Positions 20,812 through 30,430 of a stretch of DNA of 64,000 bases are shown here, one piece after another. Both the position numbers and the translations under genes were made by a program. Positions within the stretch are counted from its first letter, which is position 1. Every line of letters starts with the position of its first letter. This DNA is from Marisa cornuarietis (lineage: Eukaryota > Mollusca > Gastropoda > Architaenioglossa > Ampullariidae), in contig SMMW01000480.1 in NCBI GenBank assembly GCA_004794655.1, positions 1 through 64,000 of the forward strand, read 5' to 3'. The notes beneath the pieces are model-generated. The model was not told the DNA's origin, made no database searches, and saw only the letters and a program-made list of their open reading frames with translations.

Positions 20812-21593
20812 TCTTTGACAAATTCTGTGTTAGTAACCAGTGAGGGTTGTACTGATGCTCTTTACCCAGTCAAATGTAATCACATGCATTGTCGCCTTCC
20901 TTCAGGAGAGACAGAGAGACGTTAACATGTTATCAGCCGGACACGCACACAAGTAGCAACTCCACTGTAAAAAATATATGCATGACAAATTACCAGGAAG
21001 TTAGAAAGCAGCACTCTAACCCTACCTCTTATACAGAATGTATAAAGTTTATTTCTTGATTTGTTGCTATATACGTGGGATGAAAGCGCTCTTCAAATTT
21101 TTTTTTATTGTCAACAAATCTTTAACGAGCCGAAAACAAAGTAGATACCCATTCAAAGCTTGTAGTTTTTGCTTTTGTAGCGTGTAGTACAAAATACTAA
21201 TGTCCAAGATTAGGTGAGAGTTGATGAAAAATCTATGTTGGTGTGTGCTTGTGAGTTTCATGTATTTTTGTCTGTGTTACATAAATATTCTGTATTTAAT
21301 TATTCCTTTTTGACAACTGTTTAGTTAAACTACAATCTCGAATAGTTTTCATGTGTTACAGGTGCAGAGAAAATTAAAGCATGTTTGTTCTGATATTACT
21401 CTAGCATTATACAGCACGGTATTTATTTATTGTTCATATTATAAAACGTGTGCAGTCGAATACAGGATGCAAGCTGTGTCAGAGAACAGTTAGCTCCCCT
21501 AATCACTATATATGAACTTTGAATGATATTCATCACCGTAACTTCCCCATCTCTATTGGATTTAAAAAAATCGTTATTTGTTTATTTTTGCAG

Positions 21594-22807
21594 TTTTAAT
21601 TCTTTGCATCGGTGTTGCTGTTCTTGCCTGGAAGGTGTTTAGAACACGCCATTATGTTGTGCACTTCACACCCTCTTCCTTTGCTAGCCTTGTGAGCAGC
21701 AGCCAGAGCATCCAGTCGAGAGAAACAGCCCACGACCATGGTTCTTCGACTATTGCAACCACCATACACCCTAAAACTTCCAGCAGCTGGAGTATAATCA
21801 ATCATATGTCAGATACATCTACAAGCGAAAGAAATTCGTATCAGCTGACCACTCTCTCCTATCCGCCTAATTCATGTGCTGGAGGCTGGGAATTTCGAAG
21901 CTCATCTGCTATTCCACCTGTCACAAACAGCACTATACCCCCTGTCACAAGAAGCACTAGAACTGTTGCTTCGTTGCACAGACTCAACGCTTCCAAGGTG
22001 ATCTGCGCATCACCCATTTACAGGTTGGGAAATCAGATGTTTCAGTATGCGTCTCTGTTAGGGATTGCACTGAAAACAAACAGGATACCGGTCTTTTTAG
22101 GTAGGTCGTCTCTTTTGCATGATGTGTTGCTTAATACTTCGATAATTGAGAATTCTCTCAAATACGCAAACCAGTGCAATGAGAGCTACGTGCGGGAGTC
22201 CGCGTGTTGCAAATTTTTCCCAGGGTTCTTCGAGCTGGATCCAAACAAGAATTACAGGATTGGATCCTACCTCCAGTCTTGGCGATACTTCTTTGAACAC
22301 GAAGCGGAAATACGTGAAGCGATGAAGTTCAAGGACTCTATAGTATCCCAGGCTCAGAAAGTGGTTGACAGCCTCCGACAGAAATACAACCGTACGCTTA
22401 CAGGCATCCACGTACGAAGGGGAGACTACCTTAGTAAGGGTCAGGGTTTTAAAGCAGCTCCTGTAGAATATCTTTTGCGTGCCATGGATTACGTCAGGAA
22501 ACGGTTTGTTGACGTCGCTTTTGTTGTCTCCTCGGATGACGTCAGATGGTGCCAGGAACAGTTTGTAAACACAAGTGACGTAACTGTGCTGCCGGCCACG
22601 TCACCGCCTGCTGTGGACATGATGACTCTTGCGTCACTAGATCACATGATCATGACGGTGGGCACGTACGGGTGGTGGGCTAGTTTTCTGAACCTCGGGA
22701 TCACCGTCTACTACCGAGACTTTGCTCATCCGGGTACACCTCTGTCAGAACAGTTTAACCCAAACGGTACGGACTACTACTGTCCAGTCTGGATTTCTTC
22801 GTCGTGA
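21594..22807 (+). CDS. Galactoside alpha-1,2-fucosyltransferase-like protein, copy B (exon 2)
   Basis: With exon 1 this gives 412 residues, one shorter than copy A. The acceptor TTTATTTTTGCAG ends at 21593. Same architecture: anchor helix LILCIGVAVLAW, Ser/Thr-rich stem, then GT11 motifs RLGNQMFQYA (GNQMFQYA at residues 154-161), GIHVRRGDY, SSDDVRW and TVGTYGWWASFL. It differs from copy A mainly in the stem and after HVRRGD (YLSKGQGFK against FIRYKYLGYK), a region near the donor motif that could alter acceptor choice. The frame is open and motifs are kept, so probably functional. It would act in the Golgi with GDP-fucose as donor; the acceptor is unknown. Stop at 22805-22807. Confidence 0.9.
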
Positions 22808-23344
22808 ATGACATGATCATAACATAGGTCAATACAATTCAATCAGTAGAACAAATCTGAAGCGGATGACAAATGCAGTAACAAACATTACCAGTAACTT
22901 TGTAGATGTGCCTAAATTAAACAGAAAGTTAGTTGTAATCTAAGCCACTGGCTAATAAAACGTGTAAAAAGCCACTTGGCAGGGGAGAGAATTAAACACT
23001 TGACATGTGCTCTTAATAGAGTGACAATGTTTAATAACAGACACACTCACTTCTACAACAGAAATCCCCGCTAATACACGAAGTAAATACAGACACACGG
23101 TAGGCAAACTCATGGTCAGGACAGAGTCACAGTAAAGTCGTTCTTCTGATGAGATGCGCCTTCACATTACACTTAAAGGTGGTAAGAGAATCAAAGTGTT
23201 GAAGGCTGACAAGTAATCTGTTTGAAGCTGATGGGGTTTGGTTAGTTAGTGGGACTCGAAGAAAATCGGCGTCACAAGATGAGCCAAGAAGTCGGTCGGG
23301 CGTATAAAGCGGAGAGAATTGATTTTGTAGACTAAACTGTTAAG
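22808..23344. other. 3-prime flank of copy B, no gene
   Basis: No second gene. Homology to copy A ends at about 22817. ACTGAAATGTTTA-type motifs start to appear near 23380, the edge of the minisatellite. Confidence 0.5.
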
Positions 23345-24330
23345 TGAGGGTACAGACTGAACGAACTGTTTAGTGACGGAGAGACTGAAATGTTTATTGA
23401 GGGTATAGACTGAAATGTTTAGTGATGGTTAACTGAAATGTTTATTGAGGGTATAGACAGAAATGTTTAGTGATGTTTAACTGAAATGTTTATTGAGGGT
23501 ATAGACAGAAATGTTTAGTGATGTTTAACTGAAATGTTTATTGAGGGTATAGACTGAAATGTTTATTGAGGGTATAGACTGAAATGTTTATTGAGGGTAT
23601 ACACTGAAATGTTTAGTGATGTTTAACTGAAATGTTTATTGAGGGTATACACTGAAATGTTTAGTGATGTTTAACTGAAATGTTTATTGAGGGTATACAC
23701 TGAAATGTTTAGTGATGTTTAACTGAAATGTTTATTGAGGGTATACACTGAAATGTTTAGTGATGTTTAACTGAAATGTTTATTGAGGGTATACACTGAA
23801 ATGTTTAGTGATGTTTAACTGAAATGTTTATTGAGGGTATACACTGAAATGTTTAGTGATGTTTAACTGAAATGTTTATTGAGGGTATACACTGAAATGT
23901 TTAGTGATGTTTAACTGAAATGTTTATTGAGGGTATACACTGAAATGTTTAGTGATGTTTAACTGAAATGTTTATTGAGGGTATACACTGAAATGTTTAG
24001 TGATGTTTAACTGAAATGTTTATTGAGGGTATACACTGAAATGTTTAGTGATGTTTAACTGAAATGTTTATTGAGGGTATAGACTGAAATGCTTATTGAG
24101 GGTATAGACTGAAATGTTTAGTGATGTTTAACTGAAATGTTTAGTGATGTTTAACTGAAATGTTTAGTGATGTTTAACTGAAATGTTTATTGAGGGTATA
24201 GACTGTAGTGTTTAGTGATGTTTAACTGAAATGTTTATTGAGAGTATAGACTGAAATGTTTCGTGATCTTGAGACTGAAATGTTTATTAAGGGTATAGAC
24301 TAAAATGTTTAGTGACGGTACCGAGTTTAG
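23345..24330 (+). repeat. Minisatellite with a 48-bp two-part unit
   Basis: The core is a 48-bp unit made of two related submonomers: ACTGAAATGTTTAGTGATG plus TTTA (23 bp) and ACTGAAATGTTTATTGAGGG plus TATAC (25 bp). About ten near-perfect 48-bp units run through 23600-24090; the edges contain single submonomers and more divergent copies (for example TATAGA endings at both sides). Confidence 0.95.
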
Positions 24331-24535
24331 CGTTTACTGATGGTGTACATTAAAATGGCGAGTAACGGTGTAGAATTAAGTTCTTATTGATATTGAAGAA
24401 TGAATTGCGCCATTGTAATAATTAATAAGGTGCATAACAGTAATGTAGAACAAAGTTTAATAATGTTCTTGTAAAATGTGCAATGAAGGTGTAGAACGAC
24501 TAGTGCAATGATAGGTATGATACGTGTGTTGATTA

Positions 24536-24866
24536 AGGAAGAGTAAAATATATATTGTTACTGTAGAGTGAAACGTGTACTGTTGCTGTAGAGTGAAATG
24601 TGCACTGTTACTGTAGAGTGAAATATATATTGGTACTGTAGAGTGAAATATATATTGTTACTGTAGAGTGAAATGTATGTTGTTACTGTAGAGTGAAATA
24701 TATCTTGCTACTGTAGAGTGAACTGTATATTGCTACTGTAGAGTTAAATATACATTGCTATTGTCGAGTGAAATATATATTGTTACTGTAGAGTGAAAAG
24801 TATATTGCTACTGCATAGTAAAATGTATGTTGCTGCTGTAGAGTGAAATGTACGTTGTTACAGTAG
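24536..24866 (+). repeat. 25-bp minisatellite
   Basis: About 13 copies of a unit of roughly 25 bp (GAAATATATATTGTTACTG plus TAGAGT) with substitutions such as TGTAT for TATAT. Confidence 0.92.
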
Positions 24867-24884
24867 AGGTTAGACCGTTAGCGG

Positions 24885-25010
24885 GTAGGATACTGTCAAG
24901 GCAAGAGGGTTAATGATGCTGTGGCGTTAAGCGGGTTAATGATGCTCTGTAGCTTAGAGGTTAATGATGCTGTTGAGTTAGGAGGGCTAAAGATGTTGTA
25001 GTGGATAAGA
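24885..25010 (+). repeat. Short decayed tandem repeat
   Basis: Three to four imperfect copies of GGTTAATGATGCTGT with variable spacers of about 15-20 bp. Confidence 0.6.
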
Positions 25011-25145
25011 GTTTGAAATTCCGTTACTTCATTTCTGTCATAAAACAGACCTACGGAAATCCATCCTTATGGTGGGAGCGTCATTTTGTTATATGATGAT
25101 ATAAAAACAGAGCAGCAAATATATTGCAGATATAAAAATAAATTA

Positions 25146-25364
25146 TACAGACTTCAATGTGAAGTTTCCCAGTCCTCCAGTCTCTACTGGGGTGAAACAT
25201 GTCGACGCCGTTGCCACCCTCATTGCACCTGCCGTTGAGGTCAGCGTAGTAAGAAGCTTTGTACCACCAGGCGGCGCGACACGTAGCGCCACACTTTCTC
25301 GGATCCTTATTGTTGTCTCGGTCATAGGTTGAAAATCTCCGTTATATGGAACCATGCTGTCACC
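25146..25364 (-). pseudogene. Fibrinogen-related domain fragment, frameshifted
   Basis: On the minus strand GDSMVPYNGD (25364-25335) is followed, after a 1-nt shift near 25333, by FSTYDRDNNKDPRKCGA, CRAAWWYKASYYADLNGRCN and W(R)TGKLHIEV. This is the C-terminal half of a fibrinogen-like (FReD) domain, the recognition domain of fibrinogen-related lectins used in invertebrate immunity. The Cys of the usual WWY-x2-C-H-x2-NLNG motif is Ser here, so a conserved disulfide is lost. The N-terminal half of the domain is missing and no stop follows the expected end. Either a truncated pseudogene or a single decayed exon; the frameshift favours a pseudogene. Confidence 0.72.
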
Positions 25365-25516
25365 AGTAAACACACACAGACACACAGTACTTTGTTCCCT
25401 CCACGCTGCACTCTCTTCCACCCCCATACATGGTCGTCGAGCGGAGCATCACGAGGCAGACGACAACACAGCGGGTGACGTAGTACCCACATATTTTTCT
25501 CATCCCTTACTCTCCG

Positions 25517-25860
25517 TCCAGACAACTACGCTCTTCCTCTGACGACCGTATCCTAACTGTTCCTGTCACCAGAACAACAACATATGGTCACAGAACTTTT
25601 GGCTACTGTGCTGCAAAACAATGGAACTCTCTTCCTTTCCATATCCGCCACCTTCCTACAACTGAATCTTTCAAATCTGCACTGAAAACGCACCTCTTCC
25701 TTGTTTTCTGTTTCGTCAGTACTGTCGTTTTCTTTCGTCCCCTTTGTTCTGTGTCTACTGAGTCCACGTCTCTTTCTCGTTTTAAGCGCTAAGAGCATGC
25801 TCTCTATTAAGTGTGAATATGCGCTATAAAAATCTTCACTATTATTATTATTATATTTTA
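25517..25860 (+). mobile_element. LINE 3-prime end (CR1/Rex-like) with TATAGCGC tail
   Basis: Encodes RT C-terminus RQLRSSSDDRILTVPVTRTT, YGHRTFGYCAAKQWNSLP, FHIRHLPTTESFKSALKTHL, then a 3-prime UTR with TTTTAAGCGCTAAGAGCATG, GCGCTATAAAAATCTTCACT and (ATT)n. The same tail ends the short insertion at 20661-20811. Truncated at the 5-prime side. Confidence 0.8.
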
Positions 25861-25894
25861 GTATAAATAGCAGGACAAAGTCGGTTCTTGTACC

Positions 25895-25995
25895 TGAGGG
25901 GCCCCGGTAGTGTAGTGGTTAAAGCACTTGCTTGTCACCACTGCAGTGAGCGGTTCTGGGTTCAGATCTCGTCTCGGGACCCTCTCTATATGGGA
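25895..25995 (+). mobile_element. tRNA-derived SINE head
   Basis: Contains TAGTGTAGTGGTTA (fits a polymerase III A box) and, 46 bp on, GGTTCAGATCT (near-fit B box), with GTCACCACTGCAGTGAGCGG between. The second half matches 2575-2620. The acceptor stem does not close, so it is not scored as a tRNA gene. Confidence 0.65.
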
Positions 25996-26022
25996 TAGTT
26001 TTGTGGTTATAGTAAAACCTAG

Positions 26023-26545
26023 TTACCTGTAGCTATTTACAACTTCAATTTTATTTGGTCCAATATACCAGTTTTCACTTTCTGATAGATGCCCTCCTTT
26101 TTTGAATGCCATGATTTTTGTTTTCTCTAGGTTAATTTCTAGCCCAAGATGTTTTGAGGACTTCTCTAGGTTTGTAATTTGGTTTTGGAGACCTGTAGGT
26201 GTCGTCGAAATGAGTGCGACATCGTCCACGAACATGAGGAAGAATATTTCTTGGAGGCAGGGCAAGAGCTGAACCCCGTTTTTGCCGTGTGAATGGACAT
26301 AGTCGCCACTTCGTTGATTAAGAGAGAGATGATTAATGGACTCGCTAAGCAACCCTGGCGAACTCCAACTGGACAGTCGAAGAAGTCCGAATACTGGGAG
26401 CCTGCTCGTACGCATGCTTGGACTGACATATACATGGCCTTCAGCATTTCGGTCATTTTTGTAGAAACCTGTATCCTGCGCAGCACCGACCAGCGCTTTT
26501 CTCTGTCCACCGAGTCGAAGGCCCGTTTGTAGTCAACGGTAATAG
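26023..26545 (-). mobile_element. LINE reverse transcriptase fragment
   Basis: Read on the minus strand from about 26540: AFDSVDREKRWSVLRRIQ, GVRQGCLASPLI (RT motif B), then in a shifted frame FVDDVALIS (catalytic YADD variant) and LGLEINLEKTKIM. At least one frameshift near 26230. It is a different LINE family from the 35100 and 59000 copies. Confidence 0.78.
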
Positions 26546-27334
26546 TGATGCTGGTCTATAGCCATGTCTGCAGGAAGACACGGACCGCATATGTTTAAGG
26601 AAATAATTTAGCGTGAAAGCAGTAAATAAATCTCATTTAATTCGTGTCAGAGTAGTCGGTACAAAGAACAAAAAAAAAACAACAAACCCCCCCTCAAAAA
26701 CAGCAACAATAAAACAAAACAAAAAACAAAAAGGCAGCTTTAATATTATAAACTGATGCGCGATCCAAGAACCTTACTTTCCTGAGTGGTACCAGAGCCT
26801 GGGGAGGCCTGTCTTAAAGGGAGACTATTCATTTATTTATAAACTTGAGCTAATGGGATTATTCCTCTTGAAAAATCGCGTATTTGTTACAGGAAAGCGA
26901 TTGAGACAAAAACTGTTACGAATCCTACAGGCGGGGTGATCGTGCGTGGTGATGGTACAAAGCCATCATGTGAATTAGACTCTGTGCTGAACAGATATTT
27001 GTGGTCTGGACTGTGTTTGAAAGGATTTTGTAAAGTGAAATCTGATTGAGATTCAGGAGAGAAAAAATAGCGGCAGCTAGTGAATCACCATCCATAAGGC
27101 GTCACGTGAAAGAATCTGAGCTATCTAGCTACTGAAAGCTAGGTAAACAGCTGTATGTAATATTTTATTAACACTTTTTTAAAGTTCTCTTTATTTATTA
27201 GAAATTTATTATTCTTAATTTAATGTTGGTTTTTTTAAAATTGTGCATGCGGGTGATTGCGTTATTGTGTAATGTAGCAGCGTCCATTGTGCGGTTAGGT
27301 CTCTTACATTAAAACCTCACTTCAAAGCCAGTCT
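26546..27334. other. Intergenic, no gene recognised
   Basis: A/C-rich tract at about 26670-26730; otherwise nothing recognisable. Confidence 0.5.
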
Positions 27335-27835
27335 CATACAGCGGTGCCCATCTCACTGATCTCAGGGCTGATCTCAATGAGGGGGTGCTCAACACTCTGA
27401 TCTCAGGGCTGATCTCAATGAGGGGTGCTCAACACTCTGATCTCAGGGCTGATCTCAATGAGGGGGTGCTCAAACCTCTGATCTCAGGGCTGATCTCAAT
27501 GAGGGGTGCTCAACACTTTGATCTCAATGAGGAGTGCTCAACACTCTGCTCAACTCACTGATCTCAGGGCTGATCTCAGTGAGGGGTGCTCAACACTCTG
27601 ATCTCAGGGCTTATCTCAATGAGGGGTGCTCAACACTCTGATCTCAGGGCTTATCTCAATGAGGGGTGCTCAACACTCTGCTCAACTCACTGATCTCAGG
27701 TCTGATCTCAGTGAGGGGTGCTCAACACTCTGATCTCAGGGCTTATCTCAATGAGGGGTGCTCAACACTCTGATCTCAGGACTGATCTCAGGGCCGATCT
27801 CAGTGAGTGGTGCTCAACTCTCTGATCTCCGGGCG
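27335..27835 (+). repeat. 40-bp minisatellite
   Basis: About 12 units of roughly 40 bp built from CTGATCTCAGGG, CTGATCTCAATGAGGGG and TGCTCAACACT. Units vary by one G (GGGGG or GGGG) and a few carry an extra TGCTCAACTCACT insert (27546 and 27678). Confidence 0.93.
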
Positions 27836-28384
27836 CCTCGTTGTCTCAGTTTGCACGTCACACCATGAAAGTGTTTTAATAACATACCTGATGTGCACGG
27901 GTCGACAAGGTCTTACTTTCTGTCAACCACTTGAGGGAGTTTCTCAATATTCTACTGATGATCCCCACAATCAAAGTACTAAAGACTATTTGAGAGGTAC
28001 GACGGATGATAATCAAAGAGATATATTCTCATGCTTATTTCAGTCCTTTTTGATGTAAGTTCTTTCGATATGTCGTTCAAGCTGTGCTCCAAAATGTTTG
28101 ATGAAGATTACCTGGAAGACTTGTATAAGCAACTTCACAAAAGTCTATTGAAAACCAAAGAGCGAGATCTCAGTGTAGCTTAGTAGTGACTGGACTGACA
28201 ACACAACAGCACAGACTTGTTTCTAGTCAAGCATATGGATTGGCAAAATAGCAAGTTTCATAAGAACAGTTATTGATGGATGTCACAGTCCATTGCTGAT
28301 GACCTTTCAACTCCTCAATGTGCGCACGCAACTAAAATTAGACCTTGAACCACAAAAAGTCTTAAATAGTAGAAGAGAATGCTA
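27836..28384. other. Intergenic, no gene recognised
   Basis: Short open frames only, none like a known family. Confidence 0.45.
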
Positions 28385-28966
28385 AGCACGGATGGTGGTC
28401 CCCTCCTGTATGTTTGCCATCCAGTTCTTTCTCTGTCTCGGCGGTGCCTCCTTGCATGGAGCCTTGGAAGGTGATTTTATATGATGTGTCATGCCGGCTG
28501 ACATCTGAACCACACGAGCTCGCGCCACTTTACTATTGCGAGTATCCTGGGGACCCACGAGGGTTGCGACCGAGCTCCGTAAAAACTCATTGAACTTGTG
28601 GTCCTTGTCAGAAATTTGAAGTAGTTTATTAGGTACTTGGTTTCAAATGTCTGCATCCGTGTTACCCCTTCGTAAGCCAGGTCCATTCCTCACAACCGTA
28701 CAGCATGATTGGAACCTTGAGAGACTTACACAGCCTGTCCTTGGAGGAATGCTACCTTCTGTTTAGCTCGTCCATTGCAGCTGTATCTGTTGTGATCACT
28801 ATACGATGTCATCCACGCAGCTGTCATCTTTGGGAAAACGAAGCCCCCATATACTTGAAGGCCCACCACCAACTGGTGCAACTTACCTTGTAGTAGTGTG
28901 GTGGCTTGCGTGCCTCGTCGATCCACAGAGCTATGTCGGCAAGAGTCTTGTGCTTCTGGCAGGTCC
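28385..28966 (-). mobile_element. LINE RT C-terminal region, minus strand
   Basis: From 28966 downward: AFKYMGASF, TATAAMDEL, LCKSLKVPIMLYGCEEWTW, MQTFETKYLINYFKFL, IVKWRELVWF and, in another frame, NHLP...DREGTGWQ. The order matches the usual post-RT region of RTE/jockey-type LINEs. It has frameshifts and a stop. It meets the plus-strand LINE at 28968 head to head. Confidence 0.7.
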
Positions 28967-28967
28967 G

Positions 28968-30055
28968 ACCAAGCCAAACATATCTGTCAGGGTAGAGGCC
29001 AGACTAAAATGTTGCAGCCTGGCCCTCAAGTTGGGGGATTTGCTTTGGGCTAACAACCCATTCACGTAAAGCACGACCTGTTACAGAAACCGCAACAGTA
29101 TCACAACAGGGGCCTGGTCGGGAAGATTCCTCTCTAGAAGAGCTTATGACGCAGGCTGGTGAAAGCCCTAGGGAAGCCAGCTCAAGAGAACCCAGTATTT
29201 ACTCTGGTCACAAAGACCTGGACCACGATCATACCCAGGTAGTAGCACTGCTGATGTCAACAGAGGGTACAAAGGCGCTGATGGCCTGGGAACCAGCCTC
29301 ACCACGGCTCATGTCAGCAACATTCAATGCTAAAGGAAGGAAGATCGCCATTTTCCAATGATATGCACTAACAAATGCTTCATATGAAGAAGAAAAAGAA
29401 GAATTATATAGCTCCTTGCCAGTCTCTGCTTGACTGCACACCAAGAAGAGATCTGAAAGACCGCTTGACATATCTGGGGAGCATCGTTAGGAAGGATGGT
29501 GGAGCAGACGACGACATCAGAAGCCGCATAAACAAGGCCAGGCATGCTGTCAACACCCTACGCCCCATCTGGAACTCCCGAGCATTATCCCTCCGCAGCA
29601 AGACCCGCATCTTGAACACCAATGTGAAGGCAGTCCTACTGTATGACTCCGAAACCTGGAGAGTGACAAACACCATCAACAACAAGCTCCAGACCCTTAG
29701 CAACCGATGCCTTCGCCTTATCCTGGGAATAAGATGGCCTGAAAAGATCTCCAATAGCAGCCTGTGGGAAAGAACTAACCAGAATGCCACTAGTCAAGAC
29801 ATCAAAAAGCGCAAGTGGGGGCTGGACAGGACACACCCTCTACAAACTAGCTGACAGCATTGCCAGGGAGGCACTTGACTGGAACCCTCAGGGGAAGAGG
29901 AGAGTTGGGAGGCCAAAACAGACTTGGAGAAGATCAGTAGAGAGCGAGGCAAACGATGGCGGAACCACATGGACCCAACTGAAGGGGGCTGTCCAAAACC
30001 GGGTCCGCTGGCGAGGTGTTGTTGCGGCCCTATGCTCCTCGAAGAGTAACAAGGA

Positions 30056-30059
<4 letters not shown>
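28968..30059 (+). mobile_element. Internally deleted LINE, plus strand
   Basis: The 5-prime leader (CTGTCAGGGTAGAGGCCAGA, shared with 39404) leads to an endonuclease N-terminal part (TKALMAWEPASPRLMSATFN, then a TGA in place of the Cys codon of QCYAPT) and EEEKEELYSSL. At about 29445 it jumps to the RT C-terminal region: RLTYLGSIVRKDGG, RSKTRILNTNVKAVLLYDSE, RCLRLILGIRWP, a frameshift near 29815, then GRPKQTWRRSVESE and NRVRWRGVVAAL, stop at 30057. The RT core is deleted. The 3-prime end is the (ATG)n run. Confidence 0.82.

Positions 30060-30120
<61 letters not shown>
30056..30120 (+). repeat. (GAT)n microsatellite
   Basis: About 21 perfect units, starting as the 3-prime tail of the preceding LINE. 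Confidence 0.97.
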
Positions 30121-30121
<1 letters not shown>

Positions 30122-30430
30122 TACTTAAAGGCACAGATCATCTCCAGCTTCATGCGCATCTCTGCTCTGCCGTGCTCCCTGATGTTGACCATGACCTTGC
30201 TCTTCTCCGTGCTGGACTCTTTGGGACAATAGAGAGAGTTCACCACGCCTGCCCTTTTTCACGTGCTGTTCAACGTCTTCCTGGATACTCTCTGCACGAC
30301 CACCACACCTCCGTGTCCATCGGTAGTAGGTCCTTATCTGTGCAGCCTGCACTGTGCAGACGACATTGACCTGACAGTAGGCAGCAACAGAAAGTTGCAG
30401 GACTTCACATCGAGAGACTGGAGGACAACG
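30121..30430 (-). mobile_element. LINE RT fragment with an inverted 5-prime part
   Basis: 30246 down to 30125 (minus) encodes ESSTEKSKVMVN and MICAFKYI. 30240-30420 (plus) encodes the piece normally just upstream: VLFNVFLDTL, HDHHTSVSIGSRSL, CADDIDLTVGSNRKLQDF (with frameshifts). In intact relatives (35220-35540) these are contiguous in one orientation. The 5-prime part has flipped, the arrangement left by twin priming during LINE insertion. Confidence 0.7.

Noticed and set aside
25143..25427. 94-residue open frame on the minus strand
   Set aside because: It is the wrong frame over most of the fibrinogen-domain relic; the family motifs are in the other frame after position 25333.
25895..25990. 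Possible tRNA gene
   Set aside because: Has A- and B-box-like motifs but the acceptor stem does not close and a second copy at 2575 has only half; a SINE explains it better.
29146..29361. 71-residue open frame as a separate gene
   Set aside because: It is the N-terminal part of a LINE endonuclease ending at a TGA that replaces a conserved Cys codon.
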